Shown piece by piece: positions 1-12,000 of a stretch of DNA of 64,000 nt. The notes beneath the pieces are model-generated. The model ran no database searches. It saw nothing but the letters and a program-made list of their open reading frames with translations, and was not told the DNA's origin. Both the position numbers and the translations under genes were made by a program. How positions within the stretch are numbered: position 1 is the stretch's first letter; the number at the start of each line of letters is the position of its first letter. The stretch comes from Membranipora membranacea (lineage: Eukaryota; Bryozoa; Gymnolaemata; Cheilostomatida; Membraniporidae), in the NCBI GenBank assembly GCA_914767715.1, contig OU612072.1, forward strand, positions 21,328,001-21,392,000, given 5' to 3'.

Positions 1-571
1 ACGCACATTCGGGACTCTCCCCACAATCTCTGTCCCTGGAATGACTGGGAGCGCTGTCGACGAATGGAGCAGAAGTCTCCATTGTCTCAGACAGGGAACA
101 CTGAGAAGACTCTGGCAGTGAAACTGTAGATCCCCCTAGAGCACCTTGTGTGCTTTGTTGTTGAGTTGTGCTGCTGTTGGCATTGGTTTGTTTACTTTTT
201 AGCGATTCCATTGCATTTGAGCATGAGGAACGGACTTTCTCGTTTAAATTGGCAATTGTTTCTGGCTGTAGTTCACCTACCAGCTTAGAGTAGTGACTTA
301 TAAACACATCCACATCTTTGATAGCATTCACCAGTATTCTAGAGGTGGTATGGTAAAAGTTTGCAGTATAAAGGCGTCTATCCGATTTCTTCTTGTTTTT
401 AACGGTGAATATGGTGGCTGTTGTGTTTTTGTCCTTATCTTTATTCATTTTCCTAGTTACATAAAGATATTGCTCCTGAATGGATGTTTGAAATATAGAT
501 CTGACAAGCTCAAAAACAGCTGTGCTGCAGTCAACGACAATTTGGATGTTTCCCGGATTACCTTTTATGCA
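1..571 (-). CDS. Partial exon of an ORF1-like (non-LTR element type) protein
   Basis: The minus strand is open from a TGA at 572-574 to the window edge, about 190 codons, far longer than chance frames in this AT-rich DNA. The product runs from a segment with IQIVVDCSTAVFELV, through a basic run (KNKKKSDRR) and NFYHTTSRILVN, to a Ser/Thr/Gln-rich low-complexity tail that leaves the window at position 1. The NFY.TT..LVN signature recalls uncharacterised ORF1-type proteins of invertebrate LINE elements; this is recalled resemblance, not a search. A polypyrimidine tract ending in GCAAG lies at about 599-620 and a second AG at 562-563. The second acceptor would start the exon at 561 and keep the frame open. 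A 20-bp tandem duplication sits at the exon edge. A cellular gene is possible. Confidence 0.45.
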
Positions 572-659
572 TCATCATTACTTTTTATGCATCATCAAAT
601 CTTGCAAAAAAAAAGAAAACATTACAGCCTTAATTTTTTGTAAACACCTGTTTTATGTA

Positions 660-1234
660 TTTTTGTTGTCGAGACAGCCAAATCCCCTTATTTAACTCTG
701 TAAGACGAATTACCAAGTTTGGTCCATTTTCCTGCATTCAGAGTCGCTCTCCTATGAGTTCAAACTTAATATAAGAGAATAATTGATCAAACTTGATCTT
801 AGAATACACTGCATTTTAGGGAGTTCCTGTGAGGCGAAGAAATCAGAGTACTCTGGGCTATCCGAAAAATAATTGCGTAAAACTCGGAATAATGTGAAGA
901 TTATATTTCTTTGTCTGCAGCATTGCAAAGATGGCATTGCTGAAGGGCCTAAACTTAGACGGTAACAATCTAAGTAGAGATGATCAGCTGGGTCAGACAT
1001 TGTCAGCACTCAATAATCTGGAGAAACTCCCAGCAAACGCAAAATGTTATTAAAATGTTTTGTACCTCGTGATAATGTTGTGATCGGGCAATTGCATTCA
1101 AGAGCATACTCCCTGATATTGTTGTATGATATCGGGTTGACTGGCTGAAACGCAGCTCATTGGAGATATCATATTATTGTGTTTAAAACATCGCCTCAAA
1201 ATGTTATTCCCATCACCTCACAAAATTATTTTTT
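660..1234. other. Non-coding stretch, nothing recognised
   Basis: AT-rich sequence with no long frame, RNA gene or strong repeat that I can support. The 85-codon minus frame at 752-1009 has no recognisable content. Confidence 0.4.
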
Positions 1235-1560
1235 GTAACATTATCAGCAAGTTTTGACATAACGCTCTAACAACAAGCTATCCAAAATGTTCCCATAACT
1301 CCATTATACTATCTAGCAATATTGATATCCAATACCTATATTGTAACAATTTTGTGTAACATTATCCACCTGTTGTGACATAACGTTCTAACGAGAAGTT
1401 TTCCAAAATGCTATGGTAACTCCGATATAATATCCAGCATGATTGATATGCCATGTCCTTGTTGTAACAGGGTGTACCGACTGTTACTGTAACATCTAGT
1501 GGAATTGACTATATGGCAATTTGACCAAAATGCTTTCATGACACTCTGTTAATGTTCTGA
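1235..1560. repeat. Degenerate ~121-bp tandem repeat
   Basis: Two clear units start GTAACATTATC at 1235 and 1356. Each runs through TGACATAACG, TCCAAAATG, a TAACTCC block and ATTGATAT in the same order. A third, shorter and poorer unit follows from about 1477. The units differ by many substitutions, so the array is old. Confidence 0.6.
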
Positions 1561-3084
1561 ATGACTTAGTGGAATGACATCACTACAACTTCTTGAAGCT
1601 TATCAAGCAATAATATCATGGCAAAACAGGTGTAAAATTGTTCTCTCAAAATCATTTTGTAACCTGATCAAAACAATATCAATGAATAATCATCAGTAAT
1701 TCTATGATTACTGTGTCTCAGAGCTTTGCAGAATTTTATCAATAGATATTGCAGATATTACATTTTATTATCTTTCATTTCTTCTGTTTAGAAGCATTTA
1801 TTCTGGCTGCAACTTGTGAGTGAATAAGTGGTTTCCACCATTTGAATAGCATATTTTTAGTTGTGGGAGGATGTTAGGTTAATGAGGCTTGGGTCAACAT
1901 CCGGTTGAGTGTGGTTTACAGGATTGAACAACTTTTTGTGAAAGGTTGATAGTCATGCTGCGGCGCATCGTGCTGGGCTTTGACGATTGGCTGTATTTTG
2001 CTGCAAGGCATACAGCTGAGTTTAACAAGGTTTTATGTTTGACTTGCGAGTTCATATTATGTTCACCGTCTACCATATGTCCACAAGCAGTGCTTAGAAT
2101 AACAACCATTGCGGTTCTAATTTGTTCTGAAAAAATTGACATTTCTAACCCTCATTTTATGCGTATGTCACATGGGCTTATGCAAAATTAACATCCGATG
2201 ATGAATTGGGAGTTGTTCTCTCATGAACCATGATGTCATTGGAACTGCATTTCATTTATCATCTAAGCATAACCCAGGAGTTATACACAGATGCTACAAT
2301 ACCGTATGCAAACTGGTTGGACCACATGCCATCGGAATTTTAGCTTCATGTAGGAAGATCATGTACAATAATATTAGCTGCTTTAAATTGGAAGATAGGA
2401 ATCATATGATATGACTTTTTGTAGACTATGCAGGAATGTGCACAGCAGCGTATCAAGTTTGAAGACTTCCGCTATTACTGTTTCAAGGTTTAAAATCTGA
2501 TGTCACAAAGACAATCAGCCATACATTTTAATAACAAAAATACACCCCGTACACGTGGGCACAGCAACTGCCCTATATTTAATAAATTGCTTTGCTTGCT
2601 TCGACATAAATAACTGTAGAATAGAAATCCTTGAATTAGGAGAAAAAATATTGTAAACAATTTTATGCACACGCTTAACAAAGAGTTGCTCCGTCTTGCA
2701 TAAAAAATGACATTTATACATTTTTCGAATAAATTCCTAAGGTCCAAGGATTCCACATCATGCAATAATTGTTCATCACCTGAGGGATTGCTCATTGGGC
2801 ACTATTGAATTACTTTTAGGGCCTGGTGTTGTCTGAATAAGTGGAAATTATATAAAAAAATCGATGCTCGAAGCTTTTCTTGATCTATAGTGAGGAGAAA
2901 ACTCTGAGAAGGGCACAATCGGATCGTTAATCCTGATTGACCACTATGGCTAGATTTGACCTGAAGGCAGTCAGGGTAGAAATAGTTTGCAGGCAAACCA
3001 ATTCAATAAACAATAGTGATCACTACATCAGAGGTGCCCAAACTTGTCTTACCATTGGTCCTATTTGCAGTTTAGAAAATGTCT
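1561..3084. other. Intergenic or intronic DNA, no supported gene
   Basis: Short frames occur on both strands, such as 1946-2191 plus and its antisense shadow, but none has conserved motifs or paired splice sites. A decayed element may be present at 1860-2410, where both strands stay open in short overlapping frames. I see nothing nameable. Confidence 0.35.
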
Positions 3085-3340
3085 GTGGGCACCACCAGAT
3101 GCACTTGACTCAGAATTGATTTAATAACCTATAATGTTATTCGAGGCAGCCTCTTCCCAATATATATGTCAAATGATTCGATATCTCTGATTTTTGCAAT
3201 ACAATACAGTAGCCCAATCATCCGGGCGTTGTTGTAGTCGCAGGAAGGGATCATTATTATCAGCCAAGTCTATTTTTGACATTGCCTTGGAGTTGCGATG
3301 TCACGGGAAAGGGGTTGACAACTCCGACCATCTGTGAACA
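3085..3340. repeat. Dispersed repeat, inverted copy at 24480-24740
   Basis: The sequence from the GGGCACCACCAGATG region through the CCTTGGAGTTGCGATGTCACGG region to the GACAACTCC segment is found, diverged, on the opposite strand at 24480-24740. Matching blocks appear in reversed order along the whole length. No coding capacity and no clear terminal repeats are visible, so this is a SINE- or MITE-class fragment of unknown family. Confidence 0.6.
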
Positions 3341-3365
3341 ATAATTGAAATACACCAGAAGTGCT

Positions 3366-3479
3366 GTCAGGGTGACAATTTTTAAAGCATGCACCAGTAC
3401 TATAAACAAATTGATATATTATGTCAGGGTGACAATTTTTAAAGCATGCACCAGTACTTTAAACAAATTGATATATTTC
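3366..3479. repeat. 57-bp tandem duplication
   Basis: Unit one is 3366-3422 and unit two 3423-3479, nearly identical. Each begins GTCAGGGTGACAATTTTTAA. The period is exactly 19 codons, and it lies inside the plus-strand frame 3345-3812, which therefore stays open through both copies. Confidence 0.85.
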
Positions 3480-3545
3480 TTGAGATTCGTTGTCAGACAG
3501 GATAAATACCAGAGAGAATTACTGTACCGAAGGAATGGCAAAAAA

Positions 3546-3719
3546 AAACCAACAATAGCAACTTTCTGCGGTGATAGCTCAACCGGAGAGAATGTTTTCA
3601 TCACCATCTCTGAGGGTAGTCGCTACCATGATAAACCGACAATAACAATTTTCCGCGGTGATAGCTCAACCAGAGAAAATGTTTGCATCACCATCTCTGA
3701 GGGTAGTCGCTACCATGAT
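3546..3719. repeat. 87-bp tandem duplication
   Basis: Units 3546-3632 and 3633-3719 share GGTGATAGCTCAACC and a run ending in CGCTACCATGATAAA. The period is 29 codons and lies in the same open frame as the upstream 57-bp duplication. The frame encodes two copies of a segment containing GDSST.ENV.ITISEGSRYHD. Product unknown; the frame may be chance. Confidence 0.8.
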
Positions 3720-3819
3720 AAAAGCATATACAGAGATCTTAGTATTACTAAAGTTTTTTTTTGGAGAGATCTAAGCGAACGCTTCCAACTGCATGCAAGT
3801 AACTGGGCTTGAGCCATGG

Positions 3820-5278
3820 AAAAGAAGCTAGGGTGGTGAAAGTTGCTGACGTTTTTAAACGTGACAAAAAAATGAGACACACAACATCATCTTCCTTCAA
3901 ACCTCATTTTGAACAAGAGGTGATGGTACAATCCATAAGTCCATAAATCCATATCCATATCTAAATCCATAAATCAATAATCTTATAAATATTAATGATT
4001 TTACATTATAGTTGAATTTTAAGGTGTTGGGATTTTATTGTGAAACTAACGTTGAGTTTAAAAGTACATAGAATTATTAACAGCCTATCAGTAGATAGGA
4101 TTTTATTTAAAAAAAAAAAGAAAAACAAAACAACACTTAATGGTGTTTTATTACAACTGTAAATTAACCCTGGTTTGCGGAGATTTCTATTTTAGCATCA
4201 GCCTAGTACTACACCCCTACCTTCTGACATATATATATGATGACCTGAACGCCAGAGCTATGAACGAGAATCGAAATAATATCATACTACACACCATCAC
4301 TCCTAAAGAAGAAAGAGAATACAATTACCAGTTACAATCAACCTCAGTAATACTTGCACCAGCTGCACCTGAGTGTACAACACTACATCATCAAAGTGAA
4401 ACTACCTGCTTGCACAACAATAACATCATCATCAAAGTGAAACTGCCTGACAAAGCTGCACCATTGAACACACCAATAAAGATATGCAGCAGCCACAGCT
4501 TCAGAGAGTAGCAACAGGACCGTCGTCCTTTACGGTATCATTTTAAGCAGTTAGTATTAAGACAGCAAAGCAACAGGACCGTTCTCCTATTTTAGCAGTG
4601 TCTTAGATTGTGAAGTAAAATAATTGATTGTATCATATAATATATTGCATTGTTGTGTAATTCGGAGTTATACCAACTTATCTGTGCGATCAGTGTTTAA
4701 ACCAGCACTCATCTGGCATTCTGGCATATAAACAAGGATAAGAGTGCAAAGACAGTCAGGTTAGAATATTCAGAACGCCTTTTAATATTTCTAACCTTAT
4801 ATAAATATTTTATATGTGTATTTTGTCTCAATTGAATTAAATGGTCAGGGTAATTAAATAAATAGTCTTAGATTAGTTTTATGCCTGTCTGGTTGACACA
4901 AATAATTGGTAATCAAAGCCGCTTGACTCTTTAGTAGTCATAATTGTGTATTCAAAGGCAATCCAAACCTCACGCACTTGTAGACGGCCTTGTCGGCGCT
5001 TTCATGTAATAGATCATAAACAGATATCAAAAGTTGCAATATATATAACTTGGGATGAATTAAATAGACTGTGTATTATAATAATCTTGAATTAAATTTA
5101 AGTTAACACTCGTGACGACGGCTAGTGAATTAAGCTCATGAGTAGATAAACAGTGCGTGTATTTCATTTTGTCAGGAAATTAATTGATATCGTTCATTGA
5201 TGACCATCAGAATTTATCGCAACAGTGTATTGTGTACACACTCATAAATTTTGGTTTAATATTGAAACGTTTTACATA
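3820..5278. other. AT-rich non-coding stretch with short direct repeats
   Basis: Holds a direct repeat of GCAACAGGACCGT at about 4511 and 4570, and a shorter one of CATCATCAAAGTGAAACT at about 4384 and 4426. The 123-codon plus frame 4140-4511 includes the latter repeat and shows no recognisable protein features. Confidence 0.35.
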
Positions 5279-5671
5279 CCACGGTGGTTTCGCCCCAACA
5301 GATGCCACCGTGGTTTCAATGCAGTATCAAACTTAATAGGTGCTGTATTGTATTTAATCGCACGGTGGTTTCATTTTGATGCTAGGTCATCATTGTACCC
5401 AGTCCAGGCTAGTCAATGGCCCAATGTAAACAAATGCACAATTATAGTACTAATATAATCGCACGGTGATTTCAAAACTATCTCAATTGCTAATTATGTG
5501 TATACACTGAATGATGATCTATAATCGCACGGTAGTTTCATTTTGATACTAGTTCATAATTGAAACTAAAATACTGTGTGATGATTAGAAACCAACAAAT
5601 GTGTAATGTAATAACACTGGTTTCATAAGGATTACAAATAATGGTCACTCCAATAGTATCGTGGTTTCATT
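5279..5671. repeat. Interspersed ATCGCACGGTGGTTTCATTTT motif array
   Basis: Seven variants of CACGGTGGTTTCA occur, at about 5279, 5304 (shifted), 5357, 5457, 5521, 5609 and 5655, separated by 25 to 150 bp of AT-rich spacer. Two copies (5357, 5521) share a longer flank running into TTTTGATRCTAG. It looks like an old satellite or the subterminal part of a transposon. No coding content. Confidence 0.6.
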
Positions 5672-5842
5672 ACCAAACCACTCTTGAATGTAATTTGTTA
5701 GGCTGGAGGTTTCAGAGTAACTTTCTATATGATTTGTTCGAGTCAAGTAGGAGATGATAGAGACCTCGATTTGTCTGTTTACTTTTCTGCTTCCATGTAG
5801 TGCAAAATATTATACGATAAATTATTTGTAGTTCACACTTGC

Positions 5843-5848
5843 TTTATT
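5843..5848 (-). promoter_or_regulatory. AATAAA polyadenylation signal of the SAMD3-like gene
   Basis: Minus-strand AATAAA about 200 bp beyond the stop codon at 6050. It is the first canonical signal downstream of the gene and the DNA between holds no other gene. Confidence 0.45.
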
Positions 5849-6049
5849 TTTTATCAAAATTGAGTATGAATATGAAAAGAAAGGAGTAAAAATAAGAGAT
5901 TTCGTTACAAAAGAAGGTATTATAGGGTTATAAAATGTATGAAAAAAATGCCTGAGTAAAAAATACAACTGCTGGTTAGCAGCCATGAGGAAGATTTTGG
6001 GAATGAGAAAATTTGGATTATAAAATTTAAAAATGGATTATAAAAAATA

Positions 6050-9000
6050 TTAAAATGTTAGGTTTTTAACTAAATGGACTCTCTCATTACACGGCACATC
6101 GCGTCTCTCGCGCGTTGGCCCTGGTTTATTCTTTTTTTTATATATGATTCGACAAAATTTGTCTAGTACTCCATAAAATGATTTTACGCTATCTGGGTAT
6201 TCGATGTTACACACCCAGAACAGCATAAACAACAGCCGGACTGCCTCGGCCATGGTCCTTGCCTTGAGTGCTGAGCCTCCAGGCACCACAACAGAGACCT
6301 TCCGGCTGAAGTACGTGAGCACTGGCACTTTAGTGCACAGCGCACTGCTGACAGGGTCAGCCTCCAAGATTAACTCCCTCTCCGGCTTTGCCTTCTGGCT
6401 TAGAAACTTTACCATCGTTATGAGATTCTCTAAAAGATAGAAGATTGCAAAAGATAATTTCACAATAATTTTGACAATTGTTAAATTGTCTGTAAATCTT
6501 GTACTGAAATGCTATTTTCAGCTATGTTAAATATTGTCAACCGGCTGGGGGGAAGAGATACCACAAATTGTAAATGTCTATCTGCTCTACCCTGATGCGG
6601 GGAATTTACCAGTCAAATGAATACAACTTATAGATAGATGTGGTTGATGGGAGCAACTACAATGCCTCAGGGGATGCCACAATTTTTCTAGAAACAGGTA
6701 CTATGTAGGGATGGCATTGAGACAGCGAGATATATAACTGTGTGGGTGAGATACGGCATTGAAATGTCTGGTGGCAATGGTGTTATCATTGATTTGCAGC
6801 CAGCAATTCATATTTTTCGTAACTCAATCAATCTTGATCCAATTAAGAATGAGAAAACTGCAATAGGATCAGCTGCTTGTTGTGATAAATTTGGTGGTAT
6901 TGATCACTGCATTTTTCAGTGTGTAGTTATAGTGCAAAAAATCATCAGATTGTTCATGACAAGCTGCTAAGTCTACTGCAATTCTTGAACTTGTAATCAC
7001 AGATTGAAATTGAAGCGGTTATCATCAAAGATCTGAACTGCGGACTGCAAATACATTTCTAGTACACAAATTGATATCACTACATATCCCACGTTGTACT
7101 CAAATGTTGTGCTTGGTAAAGTATCATGTCAAGGTTTAATACTAATATGGCTATCGCATCTCAACATTCATAGACTATTGAGCAGCAGTCGTCCTAAACA
7201 CTTTGATTCGATTTATTGGTAGGCTACAACTAGATTGAGTACACTAAGTTTTCACTTTAAGGAAAACATTGGCTTACCTGCAGTTTCAACTCTTTCTAGC
7301 CACTTTTCCACAAATCCTGTAAACTCCTCGAAGTCGACGGTGGGGAGAGTGCGCCCAAATTCTTTATGTATCTAGAATTAAAAGGAAGTCTAGTCACAAG
7401 TCATAACGTAACTAACTCAGTTTAATCACTGGAAAACTATTGAGAACTAGTGGCTGCATATCAAGTGGTATCATATTGACATTTGGCTGTCATCATCTGA
7501 CTAGGGATTTGAAGCTTTGAGGTTACTTGGCAACTGATCATTTGGATGTTTTTTTTTCTTCATATTCAATTGGGAGTTGGCCCATCATGTTATGGGAGAA
7601 GACAACTCTAGTATTGCTTTAGGAGAGTATACATTCTGAACACATCATTATTGGGGTATATCATATCGGAGATTTAACATATTGATAATGGATGACGTTA
7701 TTCAGAGTGATGTAAGTGGATGAACCTAAGTGTGCTAACATTCTACGGAGGGTACTTATTGTCTCCAACAGGTATCACCAAACAACAAAATCAAAATCAA
7801 TCAAACATTGATGAAACTCATGAAGAAACAACAGCTAGAAGCATCCCTTGCATCGCATAGAAAAACTATTCAGGTTGAGACACAAGAAAGACAGAAGCCT
7901 TATTAGATTTTAACTAAGTAGCATGATTTGATAATCACAAATATGGCCACGGGAGTACTCAAATCTTGTAATATTCGCAGCAAAAGCTGCGCTATTTTAT
8001 GCTGAACTGAGTATATTCTGGTAAGAATTCTCGATATAACATGTTTACCTCTATCGGATTCCGCATGAAGAGAGGAAACTTTTCGAGAACATCTGTCACC
8101 GTGATGTTAGGTTCTGTGGTGACCCATCGTCTGCGCTCATTAAATGTGCTTTCCATCTGTTTTTCCTCAGCTGTACTATATTCGGGGCTGGCTTGCATCT
8201 CCTCAACTGTTGAATATCAAGGTAGAAAATAGATTGGCATTGCCACATAAACTACGATTACTATGGTGGACAGAAATGTGCACACAATCAGCCAATAATG
8301 GAGCAAAGATTTAATTGTTCTGATTTTATTGCATACGATGCATTTGAGTCTTAAGACAAAATACAAACATCGGTCCTTACTCTTTGATTTTGATTAAAAG
8401 ATAAGTGTGATGGTATATTCACACTATAGGATGTGCTTCCTTGCAAAACATCGGACTTACTTGCAATCCTGTAGTCGTCCACATCCATCACATTCTCATC
8501 AATTGCTACAGGGTTATTTCCTCTGGTTTTTGGTGATGCAGGTAGCCTCTTCCTGTGCTTCCTGTTTTTAAACAGGAAGTGCAGCACCCCATCCTGACGA
8601 GGAAATTCCCTGAAGAGACTTTCCTACAAAGAAATAAAATGCCGTGTCAAAATAAATCAGAAGAGAAACTAAATGAATAACCATTCAGGTTAGGAGAACC
8701 AATTAAACTGTGTTAAAGAAATGTATATTTGGCTGCATAATAATATACAGGGAGGCAATTTAATCATTCTGTTTACATATATGTCAATAGTGACAAAAGT
8801 AAAATTAAAATTGCACAGCAGTAGTTTTCTCCCCTCTGACTTCTTATAGACAACTTCTATCAGTTGTCGTGATAGTGCATTGTTTACATTTGTCACTGAA
8901 CATAACTTATCATCTTAACTCAACTTACATGGCCAGACCTTGATGGATGTTTGTCACTCAGACATGGGAAGAATTCAACTAATTTCCGAGCAAGCACAGA

Positions 9001-12000
9001 CTTCACCATATTGTCGATCAAACTGTAAGAAATGAAGTAGGAGTTATGCTTGTAAGTTTGAAAGTGATTGAGAATCTCAAAACACAAGGTAGTAGAAACA
9101 CCCAAGGTGCTGAAAGTTGGGACAATCCACTTGTTAGATTGCTCACCCGATAGGTCCCTTACTAACTACTGCAATTAATCTCCTGACCGTGGATAATAAG
9201 CTTGCTAACCAATTGCACTAGACCACATTGAGCTTGATTCTATCAAAAAACAATTCTGATTAACTAGTATAATATACATAAAATATAAAGATATATATAC
9301 ATATATATTTCATGTTGATAATAAGGTAATAGATATTGGTCGCTTGCTCTACGATTTTTTTGCATTTTTCGTGGTTTCCAATAAATTCAAATTACAACAG
9401 AACTTTCTGATTGTCTACTGTCTACCTAAAAATTTACTCATGAAACTAAGTGGTACTTGTGCAGGTTTTAGCGGTGGAAGGCAGGACTTGAGAACCACAT
9501 ATTTCCTTTTGTTATAATATCCACTCACTATGTGCCGAATCTGTCATACACTTGGTTCTCCACATAAGCTGCTGATTGGTTGAGAACGTGACGCTTCTCC
9601 CAGCTCGGCATCTCTTCCGATTTGGCGATATCCCTCAGCTTTTGTAGCTCCAAGTTAACAATGACGGGATCGAGAATGCTTTTGAAGTCTAATCGGAGAC
9701 TGGAACACTGTAACAAAATCCCCATGATACTTGAGAAGACTGACCAAAAATGAAAATACAGAATTGGCGAATCAAATCTCAGTGGTATAATGAAGGAATC
9801 AGGTTTTTAGTGACACTCTAGAGTTCTTAGCCTAATTTAGAAAGGTTTATCAACAGGAAGTGGCAAAGATTCCACTGATTTCAACTCAAAAGTTGAGATG
9901 GAAGGTACTAAAAGGGTACTATTTTGTATATACTATCATTATAGTAGTAACTTTCTAGTGCCTTCACATATCAACTTTAAGCGAAAATGAGTTTTCTAAA
10001 TTAGACTGAGAATTCGAGAATGATACCAAAAATGTGATTTCTTAACAATAACTTTATCTCATACAGTTTCTATTGCACAATCTACGAAATTTGAAATGAT
10101 AAGTTCAGTAAAAATCCTTTATGCATAGACACAATATGATTGCTTGTATACTAGATTAACAACAGCTACACAGGCAGTGCACAGGTTGGAACCCTGCACT
10201 GACAGTCAATATCGAATATATATTTATTCACTCACACCACAGCTTAAACAATATGATAATGATAAGCATAAGAAGAGCATAAGAAAAATGGAATTAGCAA
10301 CACCTGTGACTATCTTCATAAGTTATTGTTTATTTCTCAACGAAAACAGAACAAAATACTACTTACAAACTGTGAGAGCAGGAAAGATTCAGGTTTTTTA
10401 GGTTCCTTTGGTGTACTGGGAGGAGTCTGACAAATCAGGGATGTCTTGGGCACCTTAGAAGTATGAGCTGCCTCAGTATTATGACTTTCGTCCGATGAGC
10501 ACTGTAAGAAATACCACTTGCATTGAAGGTCTTTCAGAAAATATTACATTGATATATAATGAGAGGTTTATTTTGTCTGGAGTGTCTATGCTTGACAATA
10601 CGTTTATCTTGGCAAGAATCAAACTGTTCGGAGTTATCCCCTTAATGTCAAGGGGGAAACAACTTTATACAGAGATTCATTGTAATGCTTATTACACCCT
10701 CCCTGCTTACATAAAACCATAATTGTGATTTGATGGACAATGGGGTGTTGCTTGTAGCGCAGGAACTCAGCAGTAATAATGGATAATCACCAATACATTG
10801 TAGACTAGACAATTTTTCCAAATTTTGAATACATGACATAAGTGAACAAATGTTGGGTGGATTCAAGACTTTTATCTCACCGTTGTTGTTGGTTGGTAAC
10901 TTTTACTTTGCTTTCTGACTCCATGCTCCATGATGCTCTGTAATGTGTCAGTAGTGAGTTTGAGTCTGCTGAAGTGATAGATTCTGATTTCATGTTTGGT
11001 CTGTTGAGAATACTTTCATTTGTCACCTACATCCAAACAAAATAATTTGTGTACTAACATATTGATGACACAGTATTTTTTTAGTTGCAAGCCTTGCTCG
11101 ACCAACCTGATTGCTAGACTGGAGACACTTCATGGACAATTTAAAGCTCAAAATATCATAAACTCCAATGGTATTAGCCTGACCTGAGCACTGTCTCTTT
11201 GAAAATTGATAAAGTAAAGACCCTGGAAAATGTTCTCGACACTGCCACTCACCACATGTGGCATAAAAAATTTATATCGGTGTGTGTGCCACCAAAGGCA
11301 AACTGTTTAAATTGATCATTGGCTATTGTAACTATATAAATGAGGTCGATTAGCTCTATGAATTTCTTGACTGCTATTCACCCAGTCATAAATAATTTCC
11401 GATATCGCCAAGGCTAATGAGCTAATAACTGTGAGAATGTTTGATGCACCTGATATGAGATTGTAATTCACGTTGTACAAATGAATATTTTCTGACAAAA
11501 ATATTCCATGTTGTTCTTGTCATCAAATAGCCTCCCCCTGCTCTGAGTTGTGACTTAACAATCTCTAGTTCATCAGAAGCATGTTTGATCAATCAAATAT
11601 ATCAAGGGGTTTATTATGATGCAAAATATATGTCACTTGAGTCAGATTGCAATATTTTCACAAACCAGCTTCAAATTCCGAAATAGCACAGCTTTTTATG
11701 GAATTGTTTTTGCGTGGCTATAAAATATGGACGACATGAACCTCGGCAAAATTACTTCAGGTGTATGTGGTGCCGATCCTCAGAAGAACAACATGGTTGA
11801 AAGTTTTAGTTCTCAAGGGTGACACTGTGTAGCTCTATTTAAAAAGACATATCCCATATGTACGAATAGCACTTCTGTCATACATTTATTAATCAAAATC
11901 AACCATTGATCAATAACATGAAAATAGCACAAGTTACATACCTGCAAACCATTATCATCATCACTCTCATCGTCTTTCATAAGATGTGGCATCTAAAACG

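Noticed and set aside
2223-2414. Short plus frame as coding
   Set aside because: No splice signals or motif; neighbouring frames are equally open over the same length.
6204-6440. 78-codon plus frame
   Set aside because: Antisense shadow of the last exon of the SAMD3-like gene.
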